NCBI GenBank assembly: GCA_027604185.1
Contig: JADGKB010000056.1
Span: forward strand, 1 to 64,000
Direction: 5' to 3'
DNA from: Boothiomyces macroporosus
Taxonomy: Eukaryota; Chytridiomycota; Chytridiomycetes; Rhizophydiales; Terramycetaceae
DNA length: 64,000 nucleotides
Below the pieces are notes generated by a model. That model was not told the DNA's origin, made no database searches, and was given only the letters and a program-made list of their open reading frames with translations. Positions 20,767 to 31,710 of this stretch are shown here, in pieces. A program made the translations under genes and the position numbers. The number at the start of each line of letters is the position of its first letter. Position 1 is the first letter of the stretch.

Positions 20767-22345
20767 TTACTCGTCGGATTTGGACTTTTTCTTCTTCTTC
20801 TTTTCTTCAGAATCCTTCTTTTCCTTCTTCTCTTTCTTGGATTTCTTTTCTGGCTCTTCGGGAGCCTTTTCCTTCTTTTTGCCTTCCTTGTCTTTCTTTT
20901 CCTTCTTTGGTTTCTTTTCGGTTTTGTCGGAATCTTCTGCCTTTCTCTTCTTTGGAGTGTCTACGCTTAAAAAACAATTACCGACAGGTTCTTCTTCTTC
21001 ATCTACATCCATCATGCCAATTTCTTTCATTGCTTGGCTCATGACTTCAGAGTTTTTACGAGGGGTGATGCCTTCTTCGTAGAACTTTAGTCTTTCTTCA
21101 ACTTGTTCACGCAAGATTTCACCAAATTTGCTGGTTGGGTTGTCAATGAAGCAATCGATTCTAGCAGCAATAGCTACTTTGTTGGCCAAGACTCTGGAAA
21201 TTCTTCCCTTGTTCTTTTGTCCTGCGCGGCCAATAAATGTAGAGTGATAAATTAAACCGTACTTTGGAGTGTTCCCCCTTGTCTTTAATGCTCTGAAGAG
21301 GGCTTTTTCAGCACCTAAAATTTGAACAGTTGAAGCTGGAGCTTTAGCAAGGTTGGTCAACGAACCAGCATGAGAAATAAGTCTTGCTCCAATAACCTCA
21401 CCAATCAAAGCAGAAAGGTTAGGAGCTACAGCATGCATCTTGTTGCATAGATATCCGTACAATGATTTACGATAGTCAGTTAGGGATATAACTCTTTCTG
21501 CAAAGCTTAGTACATTGGACATGTCAATTTCGGAAATATTAGTACCCATGGAAGCACGAGCAGCATCCAAGATTTGCTTTGCTTGGATAGGATCATTTGT
21601 AATAGCTTCAAGCCCTTCCAAATGTTCAGCAGATAAATCAGACTTGTTCTTGATAAACTTTACTAATTGGGCATATTTAGCGTTATCAGTGATGATTTTA
21701 ACAAGTTCTGGGAAGTGCCATCCATACCATTCTCTGAAATTATAAAAGAATTACCTGACACGCATAGAGAAAGTGTTGACATCCTTATCCAATTGATCCA
21801 ATAGTGCAATGGATTGTGTAATCATGTTATCAACACGGTTTACATTGAACTTGACCTTGGAGCGAGAGTAAGCATGACCAAGACCTAATTGTGCTCTAGA
21901 AAGATCACCTTCTTTCAACTGACTCAACAGTTTTTCAGAGTGCATTCTGATTCCTCTAATCAACTCCCTAAATACATCATTGACTTGACAGTCATATCCT
22001 AATCCTTCCTTGATAGCACCACCCAAAGTAGCTTCACCAACTCCCAGAATTACCTTTTGCTTCTTTCCGGCTTTAGCCAAGTTGAGTTCCAAAAACGCTT
22101 TCAAATGTGCATTCATTATACCTTCAGAGACATCCATGGCGTTTTCAAGAGCATGTGCTGCGGATCTGAACGGAGCAAAGGATTTGAGTTTAATAATTTT
22201 CTGGAAACGAGAGAAATCAGTGATGGATTTTTGAACATCTTCCAAGTTTTGTCCAATCTCTTCAGAGGATATTCTTTCGAATAATGTATATCCTGTTGCT
22301 AATTCTACTAAAACAAAGGACTAGAGTTAGTGATTTCCTTGCCAT
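20767..22345 (-). CDS. NOP56: Nop56, box C/D snoRNP core protein
   Basis: About 504-511 aa. Intron 21734-21754 joins 'NTFSMRVR' to '[10 protein letters not shown]', the Nop56 signature. The first intron, 22321-22342, begins GC (GCAAGG) directly after the ATG and ends CTAACTCTAG, joining M to '[15 protein letters not shown]'. A third, in-frame 21-nt intron at 20961-20981 is likely, giving '[15 protein letters not shown]'. The NOSIC/Nop domain covers residues about 160-400 ('[19 protein letters not shown]', '[20 protein letters not shown]'), and the C terminus is a Lys/Glu-rich nucleolar tail. It acts with Nop58, fibrillarin and Snu13 in rRNA 2'-O-methylation. Confidence 0.93.
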
Positions 22346-22529
22346 TCTGTTTCTTGTTTTTTTTTGAAAAAGAAAAAAAATAAAGGTGTCACAAAATCGT
22401 CACATCGTTGGGATTAGGGTTAGAATAACGATATGCCTAACTGCACTATCGCAACGAGTCTCAGTTCGCTCAACTCTCGACGGTCTCAGTCGACAGCACC
22501 TTGGCGCGGTTCTAGCCAAGAAAGCATCT

Positions 22530-23472
22530 TTATTTCTTTTGCTTTTCGTATTCCAACAAATAGCTTGAATCAACAGTATAGCCCTCATCAGAATCATACT
22601 CGTAGTAGCTGGCATGACCGCGAGAGTGTAAGATTCTAGCCACCAACTCATGGATCCGAACATTAATTTCAGATGGCTGAGGATGAGTATCGCCTATAAA
22701 AAGTGGTTGATTGTGAGAGGATTCCACTGAAAAGGCCTCGTGCTCAACACCGTCAATCACCACAGAAAGGTACTGTGTTCTGCCAGTAAAATTATGTTCA
22801 AGAAGTCCATCTTCCTCAACCTGCATGGCCTTATAAATTGTCTTTTCACCCTCCTTTTCCATTTCAATATACCAGTAAAACAATCGAAAAAACCGATTAC
22901 TCTCCAAACTCAATAGAATGGCATTTTCACACTGATCTAAATCATCAAAGTGATTCTTTGGTATCCATGGACATAAATGGCCTACCATGGAACGCAGCAA
23001 GTCCACCACTGTTTTTGTACTTTCATTATCCCTTGTCCTATAACTAAATATTTCAGGGATAAAGTGGGTGACTTCAAACCCTCTTTTAAACCCACAAAAT
23101 TCATCAGGCTGACCAGTTAGGACGCACGTATCGTTATCCCTGATTTAGAACAGAGTACCTCTCTCTGACATCCTTGTTGAACTGGTGATATTTGGAGCTC
23201 CATGAAAGAGGTTCATAGTACGCTGAATCCCAAGGACGATCGATAAAATTTGACCTTTCAGGGGCAGTCATGGGCATAAGAAACAAGTTGTCATACCTCA
23301 ATGCCAGCTCTTCCAAATTATCACTTGAAAGAATGTCATTGATTACTACCTGTCTAGTTTGGGCAAATCCTTCATAGTCAGAGTCTAAAGTGCATGTGAG
23401 CATTGCATTCAAGATTTTATACCCAGAGCTTTCTTTGACCAAACTTTCTAGTTTTTCTTTTGCTTGTTCCAT
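22530..23472 (-). CDS. HNH_2-type nuclease-like protein
   Basis: 307 aa with one 19-nt intron (23140-23158). Splicing joins 'DVRER' to 'DNDTCVLTGQPDEFCGF', followed by 'EVTHFIPEI'; the R-x-x-x-x-C-x-x-T-G ... x-x-H-x-x-P pattern is that of the HNH_2 domain found in many fungal proteins of unknown role. The segment after it ('CENAILLSLESNRFFRLFYW') also fits that family, which reads 'NGLLL..N...FD' at the same place. Only one His and an Asn/Asp-rich region are visible, so nuclease activity is not certain. The N-terminal 110 residues are helical with no known domain. Confidence 0.75.
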
Positions 23473-23521
23473 TATTGGGAAACCTGAAACAGAATTTAAA
23501 ATGAACTATAATTGGGATTTA

Positions 23522-25115
23522 TTAGCGAACTTCCTTTTGCCTCAAGTAGTGGAATAGCGCTTCTTTGAACTGTTCATTCTCAAAGAACTCAGAGTTTCTT
23601 GCATCTTCAACGTTAATTCTAGTATCGCCTAAAACAACTTCCAAATCTCTGCTTTGTGATGCAACCCACTTGTTGATAAAGTTCACTGGGTCTTTAGAGA
23701 AATTTATCATGAAATCTCGTTTGAGTTTGGACAAATTAATTGATTGAATAATTGCAGCAATCTTTTCATCCAATGTAGCTATTTCTCTTTGTAAAGGAAT
23801 GTTGCCCAGATTTACCTGCTGGAATTTCTCTCTGATTGGGTCTGGTACTGGCACTTGAATATCAAAAGCCGCAGTGTGTGAGTGGTACTCTTTATCAACT
23901 CTGCGATTAGATCAGCATACCTAACAGTGTAGTTCAAGATAACAGGATCAGCAGGGAATAAATGGCGAGATAGCAGATCTGGAATAGATGGGAACATTAG
24001 CTTTGGCATTCCAAACACCTAGCGTAAACATATATTTACAGCTTGTAGATTGAAATCGCAATTAATAATCTTGCGATCTTCATTATCCTGTAATCTATGT
24101 GATTTGATATATTGCCAGACAGCCATTATTACGTTTGGAAGAGTATCAGTGTGCACATCCAATAGTTTTGCCAATGGTGGGGACAATCTATGCCTTTCTG
24201 GTTGGTGATCCAAGTGCAACATTATTTTTAAATTGACATCAGAATCTCCTCTTCTCTTTACTTCGAAACCATCCATCTCTGGAGCCCCTGACACGTTTTG
24301 CCACTACAATTAGAAGCATTCTACTTGAATAACATTTCCTTGTGCAAATAATTCAGTGTCTCTTTCAATTTCAATCACAATTGACTTGAAGAAAGAAGAA
24401 AACTTTGGTGGATTTTCTGTTTGCTTGCGAGTATTTGGTGGCTATAATTAATATAAACGTACATCAAGCAGTCTCCCTTGTATTTTAAATGTCCAGTTTG
24501 GCACTTTGTCTCCGGTTGGTTCAGAGGTGTCCCATGGCTGATTAGCAGCGAGATTGGATAGGAATACGCGCATAGTTCTGTTTACTTTCTTTGGCGGTTT
24601 TGAAAGCGAATCTTGTATATCAAGGGCCTTTCTTGTAATAGTGGCATCTAATCTTCTTTCGTATTCTTGCATTTGATTAAATAATTTTGATTCTGGAACG
24701 TATGCTTCAATTTTTCTTGATAGAGTCTTATCAGTTGGTCGCTTGCGTCTACATTAGGTAGGGGTTACTTTGGTTTGTTTTGATCTACTGCTGGTTTAGG
24801 TGTGTAGACTGGTTGAGGGGCAGGTAGCGGTTGTTGAACTGGTTGCGGAGGTTGCAACATACCAGCTTGCATAGCTTGCATCGCCTGGAACTGAGCAGGA
24901 GTCATGCCCATATTTCCAGCCATCATTCCTTGCATCTGCATAGCAGCCATAGGGTTCATCGCAGCCATATTTTGCATTTGGGCTAATCCTGGATTTACAG
25001 CTCCTGGCATCCCTCCGTTGACCATTCCAGGGTTCATTCCTGCCATCTGATTCAACATTCCTTGCTGCATATTTGGGTTATACATCGGTCTTTGACCTTG
25101 GTTTGGATTATACAT
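23522..25115 (-). CDS. SNF12: SWI/SNF complex subunit Snf12/BAF60 (SWIB domain)
   Basis: 496 aa in six exons; introns 24749-24768, 24442-24462, 24304-24324, 24019-24039 and 23901-23920 (20-21 nt). Residues 1-116 are Met/Asn/Gln/Pro-rich, low complexity. Then 'KTLSRKIEAYVPESKLF' with 'QEYERRLDATI', the conserved pre-SWIB region, a core with 'NWTFKIQGRLLD' and the SWIB domain ('LDVHTDTLPNVIMAVWQYIK', 'HRLQDNEDRKIINCD'). After it comes 'EIATLDEKIAAIIQSINLSK' and 'RDFMINFSKDPVNFINKWV', as in BAF60. It bridges transcription factors and the remodeller core in the nucleus. Its start is 35 bp from the divergent SSAT-like start. Confidence 0.93.
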
Positions 25116-25150
25116 TTTTGTAGATTCAGAAAAAATTCTCTAAATTGAAA

Positions 25151-25627
25151 ATGTCAGAATTCATTATTCGTGAAGCGGTAGTTGAAGATGTTCCTCAAAT
25201 TCTTACGTTTATTAAAGAGTTGGCGGTATTTGAAGAGATGCTGGACATGGTTACGGCAACTGAACAGGACCTCATTCACAGTCTCTTTCCCAGTGAAGGT
25301 TCACCAATTGCACATGTACTGATGGCTACGACTACTGCATTAGAGCCGGCAGGATTTGCGCTTTACTTTCATAACTACAGTACTTTTACAGGCAAGAAGG
25401 GGTTGTACTTGGAGGATTTGTTTATCAGAGAAGAATTCAGAAGAGGAGGTTTGGGCACAAAGTTCTTTTCTACTCTAAGAAGTATAGCCGCTCAAAAGGG
25501 CTGCTCGAGGATGGAGTGGGTAGTCTTGGACTGGAACAAAAAAGCACGCGATTTCTACACTCAAAAGATGGGTGCAACTGAACTGAACTCTTGGATCATT
25601 TGTAGGCTGAATAAAGATCAACTTTAA
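25151..25627 (+). CDS. GNAT acetyltransferase, SSAT/thialysine-acetyltransferase-like
   Basis: 158 aa, intronless, ATG 25151 ('MSEFIIREAVVEDVPQILTF'). The SSAT-type GNAT fold is visible: 'IKELAVFEEMLDMVTATE', 'GFALYFHNYSTFTGKKGLYL', 'EDLFIREEFRRGGLGTKF' (acetyl-CoA loop R-x-x-G-x-G) and 'MEWVVLDWNKKARDFY'. Members acetylate polyamines or small amino acids such as thialysine; the sequence does not decide which. It shares a 35-bp divergent promoter with the BAF60 gene and ends 39 bp before the stop of the Hikeshi gene. Confidence 0.9.
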   Translation: MSEFIIREAVVEDVPQILTFIKELAVFEEMLDMVTATEQDLIHSLFPSEGSPIAHVLMATTTALEPAGFALYFHNYSTFTGKKGLYLEDLFIREEFRRGGLGTKFFSTLRSIAAQKGCSRMEWVVLDWNKKARDFYTQKMGATELNSWIICRLNKDQL

Positions 25628-25666
25628 ATGAACGCGGCATTAGTGCAATTAGACAGCAATCATTTA

Positions 25667-26342
25667 TTATATTTCCATATCTCTGAACAGCGAGGGATCG
25701 TGATCAAGCTTGTTTTGCGTCTGTTTAAACCAGTCGGACAATGCCTACAGTTATGAGTGCTTACCTTTAGAGGGATATACGTATTCTCGAGAGTTTGTTG
25801 AGGAACATTAAATAAGACTTGGCCACCTGGAGGCAAAGTAGTGGAAAATGAAGTACAGTAATTATAGAAACCTGAGTCAGATAGCAAATACTTTCAAGGA
25901 TCTTTGAAGTGATGGACTGGGTGTCGAAATGCGGATTGTTTCTGAGAGTCAATTGACTGGATTCGCTGCGCTGCCTTTGTTGTGCCAATACATTCTCCAA
26001 TGGTTCGATACTGATCCCTATTTGCGCTACAATTTTACTAGAGGAATCAAACGGAGATTCATCTACGAGCATATCGGTAGATTTCAGATGCTTGGTTCCC
26101 CCAAGTTTAAAAATCGCACTAGGCTTTTCATTGGTAAGTATGCCTAGGAATACCCATTGCTGTTGTGTCGGCCACAAGAAGTGAACGGTTGCTCCATAGT
26201 TATCTGGAAAAGGCTGCCCCACTAAAAATATAACGAGGTGATTAATTGAGCTGGCATCTGTCAGTTCAAAGATATATTTGGTGCTGTCCACTTGAACTAT
26301 ATTTGTTTGTACTGGTCTTCCTGCTGCGATACACCCAAACAT
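25667..26342 (-). CDS. OPI10: Hikeshi/Opi10 homologue, HSP70 nuclear import carrier
   Basis: 211 aa with two 20-nt introns (25872-25891, 25745-25764). It begins 'MFGCIAAGRPVQTNIVQVD', a conserved Hikeshi start, and continues 'INHLVIFLVGQPFPDNYGATV', 'WVFLGILTNEKPSAIFKLGG' and 'VAQIGISIEPLENVLAQQ'. Splicing gives the C-terminal 'KILESFYNYCTSF' and 'ALSDWFKQTQNKLDHDPSLF', matching the helical tail of Hikeshi. In animals it carries HSP70 into the nucleus under heat stress; the yeast member was found as an inositol-related gene. Length is near the usual 197 aa. Confidence 0.95.
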
Positions 26343-26623
26343 TTCTGTAATTTTTGATAAAATCTAGTGTGGAAGGTTTTGGAACAATGTCCAGAAGAGG
26401 CACAGTGAAATGCACAAACAAAATTAGAGACCGCCGATTAATGGCGAAGGTTAATCTAATGATTTCCTGGCATATTAAAGGTGGTGTGAGAATCAAGGGT
26501 GCTCACTAGTCGATAATAAAGACCAATCCCAGTCACATGCAATACGGTAATCTGAATCAAGCAGCAGTATGAATAATATCGGTAAAATACAAATTTGATT
26601 TTATTTACACTGGTTTGAGTTGC

Positions 26624-26752
26624 TCATACTTGATCCACATCAATCCTACCCACATCTGGCTCTAATTCAAAGTCGACCATCTCTGGTTCCAACTCCAAAT
26701 CCTTGAAATCGAATTTTCCATCATCAATAATAATCTCGTCCTCACTTTCCAT
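26624..26752 (-). CDS. Possible small acidic protein (about 42 aa)
   Basis: A short frame of 42 codons, almost wholly Asp/Glu plus hydrophobic residues ('MESEDEIIIDDGKFDFKDL'). It starts 27 bp from the divergent NatC gene. A 20-nt intron with proper ends (26610-26629, GTATGAG...CCAG) would replace the last codons and move the stop to 26601-26603. I do not recognise the product; it is not clearly Sem1/Dss1 because the Trp motifs are absent. The regular acidic pattern on a gene-dense strand is the only support. Confidence 0.35.
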   Translation of the reverse strand: MESEDEIIIDDGKFDFKDLELEPEMVDFELEPDVGRIDVDQV

Positions 26753-26779
26753 TTGATGATTTTTGATTTTTCAGAAAAA

Positions 26780-27258
26780 ATGGAGGAATTCAGTGTAGTC
26801 AAAGTTCAAGATGAATCTGAATTAAAAGAAATAATGGAGCTGGTTGAAAAGGATTTATCAGAGCCTTACACTATTTATACTTATCGATATTTTTTAAACA
26901 ACAGTCCTGGGCTTTCGTTTACAATTAGAAAAGGTAAACTTATTGGTGCGATTGTATGTAAACTGGAGCCACATGGGAATACACCAAAGCGGGGGTATAT
27001 TGCGATGTTAGCGGTAGATAAAGAGTACAGGAATAAAGGAATAGGTAATTATTCATTCATTTAGCAACCAAGCTTGTTAAAAGATGTATAGAAGAAATGA
27101 TTTCCAGAGACGCTGATGAGATTGTTCTGGAAGCTGAAATATCAAACCAAGGTGCGTTGAAGCTGTATGAGAAACTGGGGTTCGTGAGGGACAAAAGACT
27201 GAATAGATATTATTTGAATGGTAAGGATGCCTTTAGACTGAAACTGTGGTTGAAATAA
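26780..27258 (+). CDS. MAK3: NatC catalytic subunit, N-alpha-acetyltransferase 30 (Mak3)
   Basis: 152 aa with a 20-nt intron (27045-27064) inside the acetyl-CoA loop: 'EYRNKGIA' continues '[11 protein letters not shown]'. Conserved features are '[14 protein letters not shown]', '[20 protein letters not shown]', '[13 protein letters not shown]', '[20 protein letters not shown]' and the C-terminal '[17 protein letters not shown]', all diagnostic of Naa30. NatC acetylates N termini starting Met-Leu/Ile/Phe on ribosomes. The chosen ATG (26780) lies just before the conserved domain, as in yeast. Confidence 0.95.
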
Positions 27259-27289
27259 AAAATATTGTTTGTTTGCGCGTCTTTACAAA

Positions 27290-29379
27290 ATGACAGTTGA
27301 TCTACAAGTAAGTAGGACTAATCGCAGGAGCTGAAACTAGGAGAAAAGCTGGTACACGACATTAATCTAGGCTTCTTACAATCAGTTTACATCCAAAATT
27401 AGAGATTTTATTAGGGAGAGAGCTGAGCTTGAGCGCGACTTTAGTAGAAAGCTTGATTATCTAGCCAAAAAGCATTCTCTAAAGAAAAAGAACGATCAGC
27501 CGTTCATTAAGAGGTATACTTTATTAACAGACAGCAGTATGAAGGACTGTTGGGAAAAGATTGTTTCTGATACAAGCAATCATTCGCGATTGCATGCCCA
27601 ACTGGCAGATATCTTGAATCAATCAGTAGCAGACAAGTTGAAAGTACTAGCAACACAGACGGAAGAATCAAGAAAGAAACAATTGCTATTTGCAAATAAA
27701 CTAGTCAGCGAATTCGATTCTGTCAATCAAAAAGTAGAAAAATCTAGAGATGCTTACATGCTCGCCTGCGATCAAGTGGAGCTTGCTCGAGAAAAGTTTG
27801 AACGTGCTTCCGACGAAAAATCCATCGACAAGTGCAAGAGATTCTGGCACCAAGAAATATTAGACATGAACAATTCCAAAAACAATTACTTGCTTAGTAT
27901 AGACATGGCCAACAAGTTTCATGAAAAATATTGCAAAGAGTACATTCCGCACTTGCTGAAGCAGTTTCAAGCATTCGGAGAAAAGAACAATAATAGCGTG
28001 ATTGAAATATGCAGGACTTTTGTATCGGCACAAAAAGATATTTTACGGTATCAGATGGATATAGTTGACGGCACCATGGATTATATTAGCTTTGTTGATC
28101 CAGCAATTGACACTGACCTTCCTGATCCAAAAGGCCTGGACCAGCCTCTATCTTTCCAGTTCGAACCAAGCATACTCTGGAAAGACGACGATGAGATGGT
28201 CACTGATGAATATTCCAGCGTTTACTTGGGAAACAAGTTGGAAATACTCGACAGAAAATCCAACCAGTTGATTCACGACATTAAATCAATGGAAAAGGGG
28301 ATTCTTGGATTAGAAAGTTTGGTGTCCACATACAGAAAGAACCCTTTGCAGGGGGACGCAGAGAAAGTTGAACAAGTATTGCTGATTAATGCAGGAATTA
28401 CAAGAAGAAGAGAAATCGATATTTATGGCTCAGCTTGCGTTATTCAATGTACAAAACGAGATTGAATGTATAAAAAAGACGATTGGAGGGTTTCCTCCTG
28501 ATAGCAGCCCGCACAAATTCAAAGCAGATTCATTTCCATTGCCAACCACTTGTGACTATTGCCAACAGAATATCTGGGGTGTCTCAAAAGCAGGAATATC
28601 CTGCCAAGGTTCTACTCAGTCTTACATTAGAATGCTCCTTTCATGCGCACGTGAAATGCGAAATGAAAGTACCTCCTACTTGCACTGGTGTCAAACGGTT
28701 ATCAGGTAAAAAGAAAAGAGCCCTATCAGACCCAACAAAGAAATATATAATGCAAGAAGTGGATAAACTAAAAGAAGACAAAGATGTCACTTGCACTTTA
28801 ACGAGAATAAAGCCAAGAGATAGTATCAACAGATCAACGCAAATACCTGAAAATATTAAACCACAAAGTGAACAAAAACCAGAACAAGAGCCACATCCTC
28901 AGATTGAAATAGCAGAAAGCTCAAAAGAATCTCAAGTGAAAATACACTCTGAAATTGTCTTTGCCAAAGTAATATTCGATTATTTTGCTACTAATGGTGA
29001 AGAAGTAACTATTTTTGAAGGAGAAACAGTCCAAATAATGAAACATGGTACATTATACTTCATATAGATGACGGATTGGGCTGGACTATGGTATACAAAG
29101 ACGGATGCTCTGGTGTGGTGCCTACAACATACATTTCACTAGTCAATGAAGAAAGGCAGGACTCTAGTGCAACTCTAAATGAAGATAAAGATAGAATAGG
29201 CATAGTGCTGTATGGATATTCAAAGAATGGCAAAGATGAAGTGACAGTTAGTGCTGGTGAGCATGTCAAAGTTGTACAAAAAGATGATGGAAGCGGGTGG
29301 GTAATGGTATCTATTTTATTAATGATAGATTTCTGGCAGCCAAGGACAGGGCTTAATTCCAGCTACCTATATTAGGTAA
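27290..29379 (+). CDS. BZZ1: Bzz1-type F-BAR protein with C1 and two SH3 domains
   Basis: 648 aa in eight exons; introns 27308-27327, 27352-27370, 27514-27534, 28376-28394, 28609-28630, 29048-29067 and 29307-29328. F-BAR domain: 'FTSKIRDFIRERAELERDF' through the coiled helices to about residue 290. A C1 zinc finger follows ('HKFKADSFPLPTTCDYC', 'IWGVSKAGISCQECSFHAH'), with the sixth intron between its Cys pairs. Two SH3 domains end the protein ('VIFDYFATNGEEVTIFEGE', 'VLYGYSKNGKDEVTVSAGE', 'GLIPATYIR'). Bzz1 links endocytic membrane curvature to WASP-dependent actin assembly. The total of 1947 coding nt is exactly divisible by three. Its TAA touches the CHK1 stop. Confidence 0.94.
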
Positions 29380-30935
29380 CTACGAAGAATATATTATATC
29401 CTCTATATTTTCAGCAACTGCTTTGTAAAACCTCTTGAATTCCAACGGATCACCCTATAATAAACTATAGACTACTTTGCGTTTTCTAAATGATACTATG
29501 TTTGCCTCTGTGGTAGGCTGAATAACTATATCCCCATGGATTTGACATTTCCTTTTATCTACTGTTGTAAACGTAATCTTTGAGGAATTGATTTTGTTGA
29601 ATGGGACTAGGAATTCATCTAGCGCGGCACATAGACGGTGCAAAATTACCTGTACCGGACAATCTGAATAGAACCGAGTCATTTGCGCAGATGGGAATAC
29701 ATCAACAAACGGACCTTTGATTTCAGGAATTCTTTGTGATTTTGTTGGACTGCCAAATCCACGGCTGTAGTGCACTGGTTGAGAAAATGATAGAATCGAA
29801 TGATCTTCTCTGAAATCCTGCGTTGCAGCAATTTTACGCAACTCTGAAGGCTGTGAATAAGAAAGTCTAGATTAACCTTCAAATACCCCATATCATGATC
29901 TTGGGTTTGTGTTTGAGACAATTTTGCCATAAATCTTTCTGCCAGCTCTTCAGGATTATTACAGGCACCGTCGGTAAGCATATCATTCGGGCTATATTAG
30001 TAAAACTTACGTTGCGACCCATTCATTCCTTTTGATATCTGCTATACTGAACCTTTTCTTTGGATTGATATTGAGAATACCTACTAGCAACTCAAAAACT
30101 GGATCTGAGAATAAATTCCATGGGGGATAGTCCAAGTTATGAGGATATCTTTTAACAAACTCTGTAAACTCTTCATCGTGAGATGTAGGTTCGGCCCAAG
30201 GGGTGTCTAGTTGTTAGTCATTCTTACTTCCAGATAAAAGGACATATAGAATAATTCCCGAAGACCATATATCCACTTGGTCACCTTGATAAGATAACGT
30301 ATGAATCTCTGGAGCAACATACGGCGGAGTACCGCAAGGAGTAGTAAGTACTCTAGTATTGCCTTGATATCTATAAACCGTTGCTAATCCAAAGTCGGTT
30401 AATTTCAAATTCCCTAACTATGAAAAAACACAAACCTCTCTCATCCAACAACATGTTCTATATTAATATAAAATACCTCTGGCTTTAAATCGCGATGTGA
30501 AATTCCCCTGGAATGTAGATATTCAGCAGCCATAATCAATTGCTGAAAATACAAATGCGCAAGCTGTTCATCAATCCCAATATCCGGTTCCATGTTAATT
30601 CAATCTAACCTATTCGATCAAACAGCTCTCCACCAGCAGCATACTCCATAATCAAATATATCGAAAGATCATCTTGATGCGAGTTGAATAACTTGATTAT
30701 ATTCTTGTGTGATACTGATTTATGAATCTTCAACTCTTTTTGCGCATTTGTGGTATCTAATATTTGTCCTTTTGAGTTGATTTTTGGAATGATCTTTATC
30801 GCTGCATATCTATTCTCTCCTTGATTGAATCCCAATCGCACTCTTTTATTTAGTATGAAGCAACCTTGCCTGACCGCCTTCTCCTATGTCTTCCCCTAGC
30901 TCGTATCCCAAAATTTCGTTTGCCAGCCGTACCAT
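29380..30935 (-). CDS. CHK1: Checkpoint kinase Chk1
   Basis: 463 aa in nine exons; introns 30843-30864, 30590-30609, 30458-30476, 30414-30435, 30207-30227, 29992-30010, 29867-29886 and 29455-29475. Kinase motifs: '[16 protein letters not shown]', 'AAIKIIPK', '[20 protein letters not shown]', '[20 protein letters not shown]', 'DFGLATVYR' and '[11 protein letters not shown]'. The 'ELFDRIEPDIG' and '[16 protein letters not shown]'-like C-terminal KA1 region are typical of Chk1. The intron at 30590-30609 must be removed to read 'DRIEPD', yet it ends in GG, not AG. Chk1 acts in the nucleus downstream of ATR. It abuts BZZ1 with no intergenic base. Confidence 0.93.
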
Positions 30936-31117
30936 ACAGATTTCAAAACTTTTTATGTCCAGAAGTTTGAAAACTTTTAATCCAACGTAAATCATCTCCC
31001 TTATTCGGTTTATTCATTGGTATTCAATTTATCACCAAAAATCAGTTTTCAGCCTCATGGTTTCAGTAATCCAAAACAGTGAAAATGAAAATGTAGGGGA
31101 AATTGTACAGATTTATA

Positions 31118-31390
31118 TTATTCAAAGCGTTCGCATATCTTTAAAATCGGTTTAAATTCGGCGGGCTGCGGTTTGTTCTTGTATTCTCTCGCTATGGACA
31201 AGGGCGTATCTTTTCGCTTAAACAGCCGAGTATTATTATGCGCAGGATTAAAGGTAACTTTCTTTTGATTGTCGAGGTTTCCTTCGACACACGGCAGCAA
31301 TTGCATTTCCTTGTCTTCGGTTTTATCTTCTTCCAGCTTCCGTTTGAAAGATTTCTTTGGTTTATTAGATTTCAGGTTTCTGTAATGCAT
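31118..31390 (-). CDS. Hypothetical basic 90-aa protein
   Basis: A single frame from ATG 31390 to TAA. It is rich in Lys and Arg with 'KKSFKRKLEEDK' near the N terminus and 'KKVTFNPAHNNTRLFKRK' in the middle; the basic clusters suggest a nuclear or nucleolar location. I do not recognise the family. It lies between CHK1 and IDH on the same strand. An upstream in-frame extension of nine codons exists but has no ATG. Confidence 0.5.
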   Translation of the reverse strand: MHYRNLKSNKPKKSFKRKLEEDKTEDKEMQLLPCVEGNLDNQKKVTFNPAHNNTRLFKRKDTPLSIAREYKNKPQPAEFKPILKICERFE

Positions 31391-31710
31391 TTGGAGTTTG
31401 GTTTTGGTTTCCGATTAGAAGTTTTTGGAAGCTTTTTATATGGATTTAGTGTGGCTAATCTGCATGAAAAATGGCGATTGTAAGGGGTTTCACACTGAGT
31501 CATACGCACAGAACAGCCTTAATCGATAAGGCTTAAAAACACAAAAAATAAGGATCAAACCCCAACGCAAATAAGATCGCCAGTAATGGACTTTAAGACC
31601 CCTGTTTGGAGTCACGCAGCAGGTGATGAAAATATCATGGCGATAAACAGAAACCAAACCAGCCAGTTGACTCACCAAGCTAATTAAATCATGGGCATGA
31701 TGCTTTATTA
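31391..31710. other. Intergenic, no gene seen
   Basis: About 320 bp between the basic 90-aa gene and the IDH stop. I see no conserved coding frame or RNA gene. It should hold the promoter of the 90-aa gene. Confidence 0.4.

Noticed and set aside
22410..22430. TTAGGGTTAG telomere-like sequence
   Set aside because: Only about one and a half units inside an ordinary intergenic space; not an array.
26610..26629. Intron at the end of the small acidic frame
   Set aside because: Ends fit the intron pattern, but the gene itself is uncertain, so it is mentioned only as an alternative.
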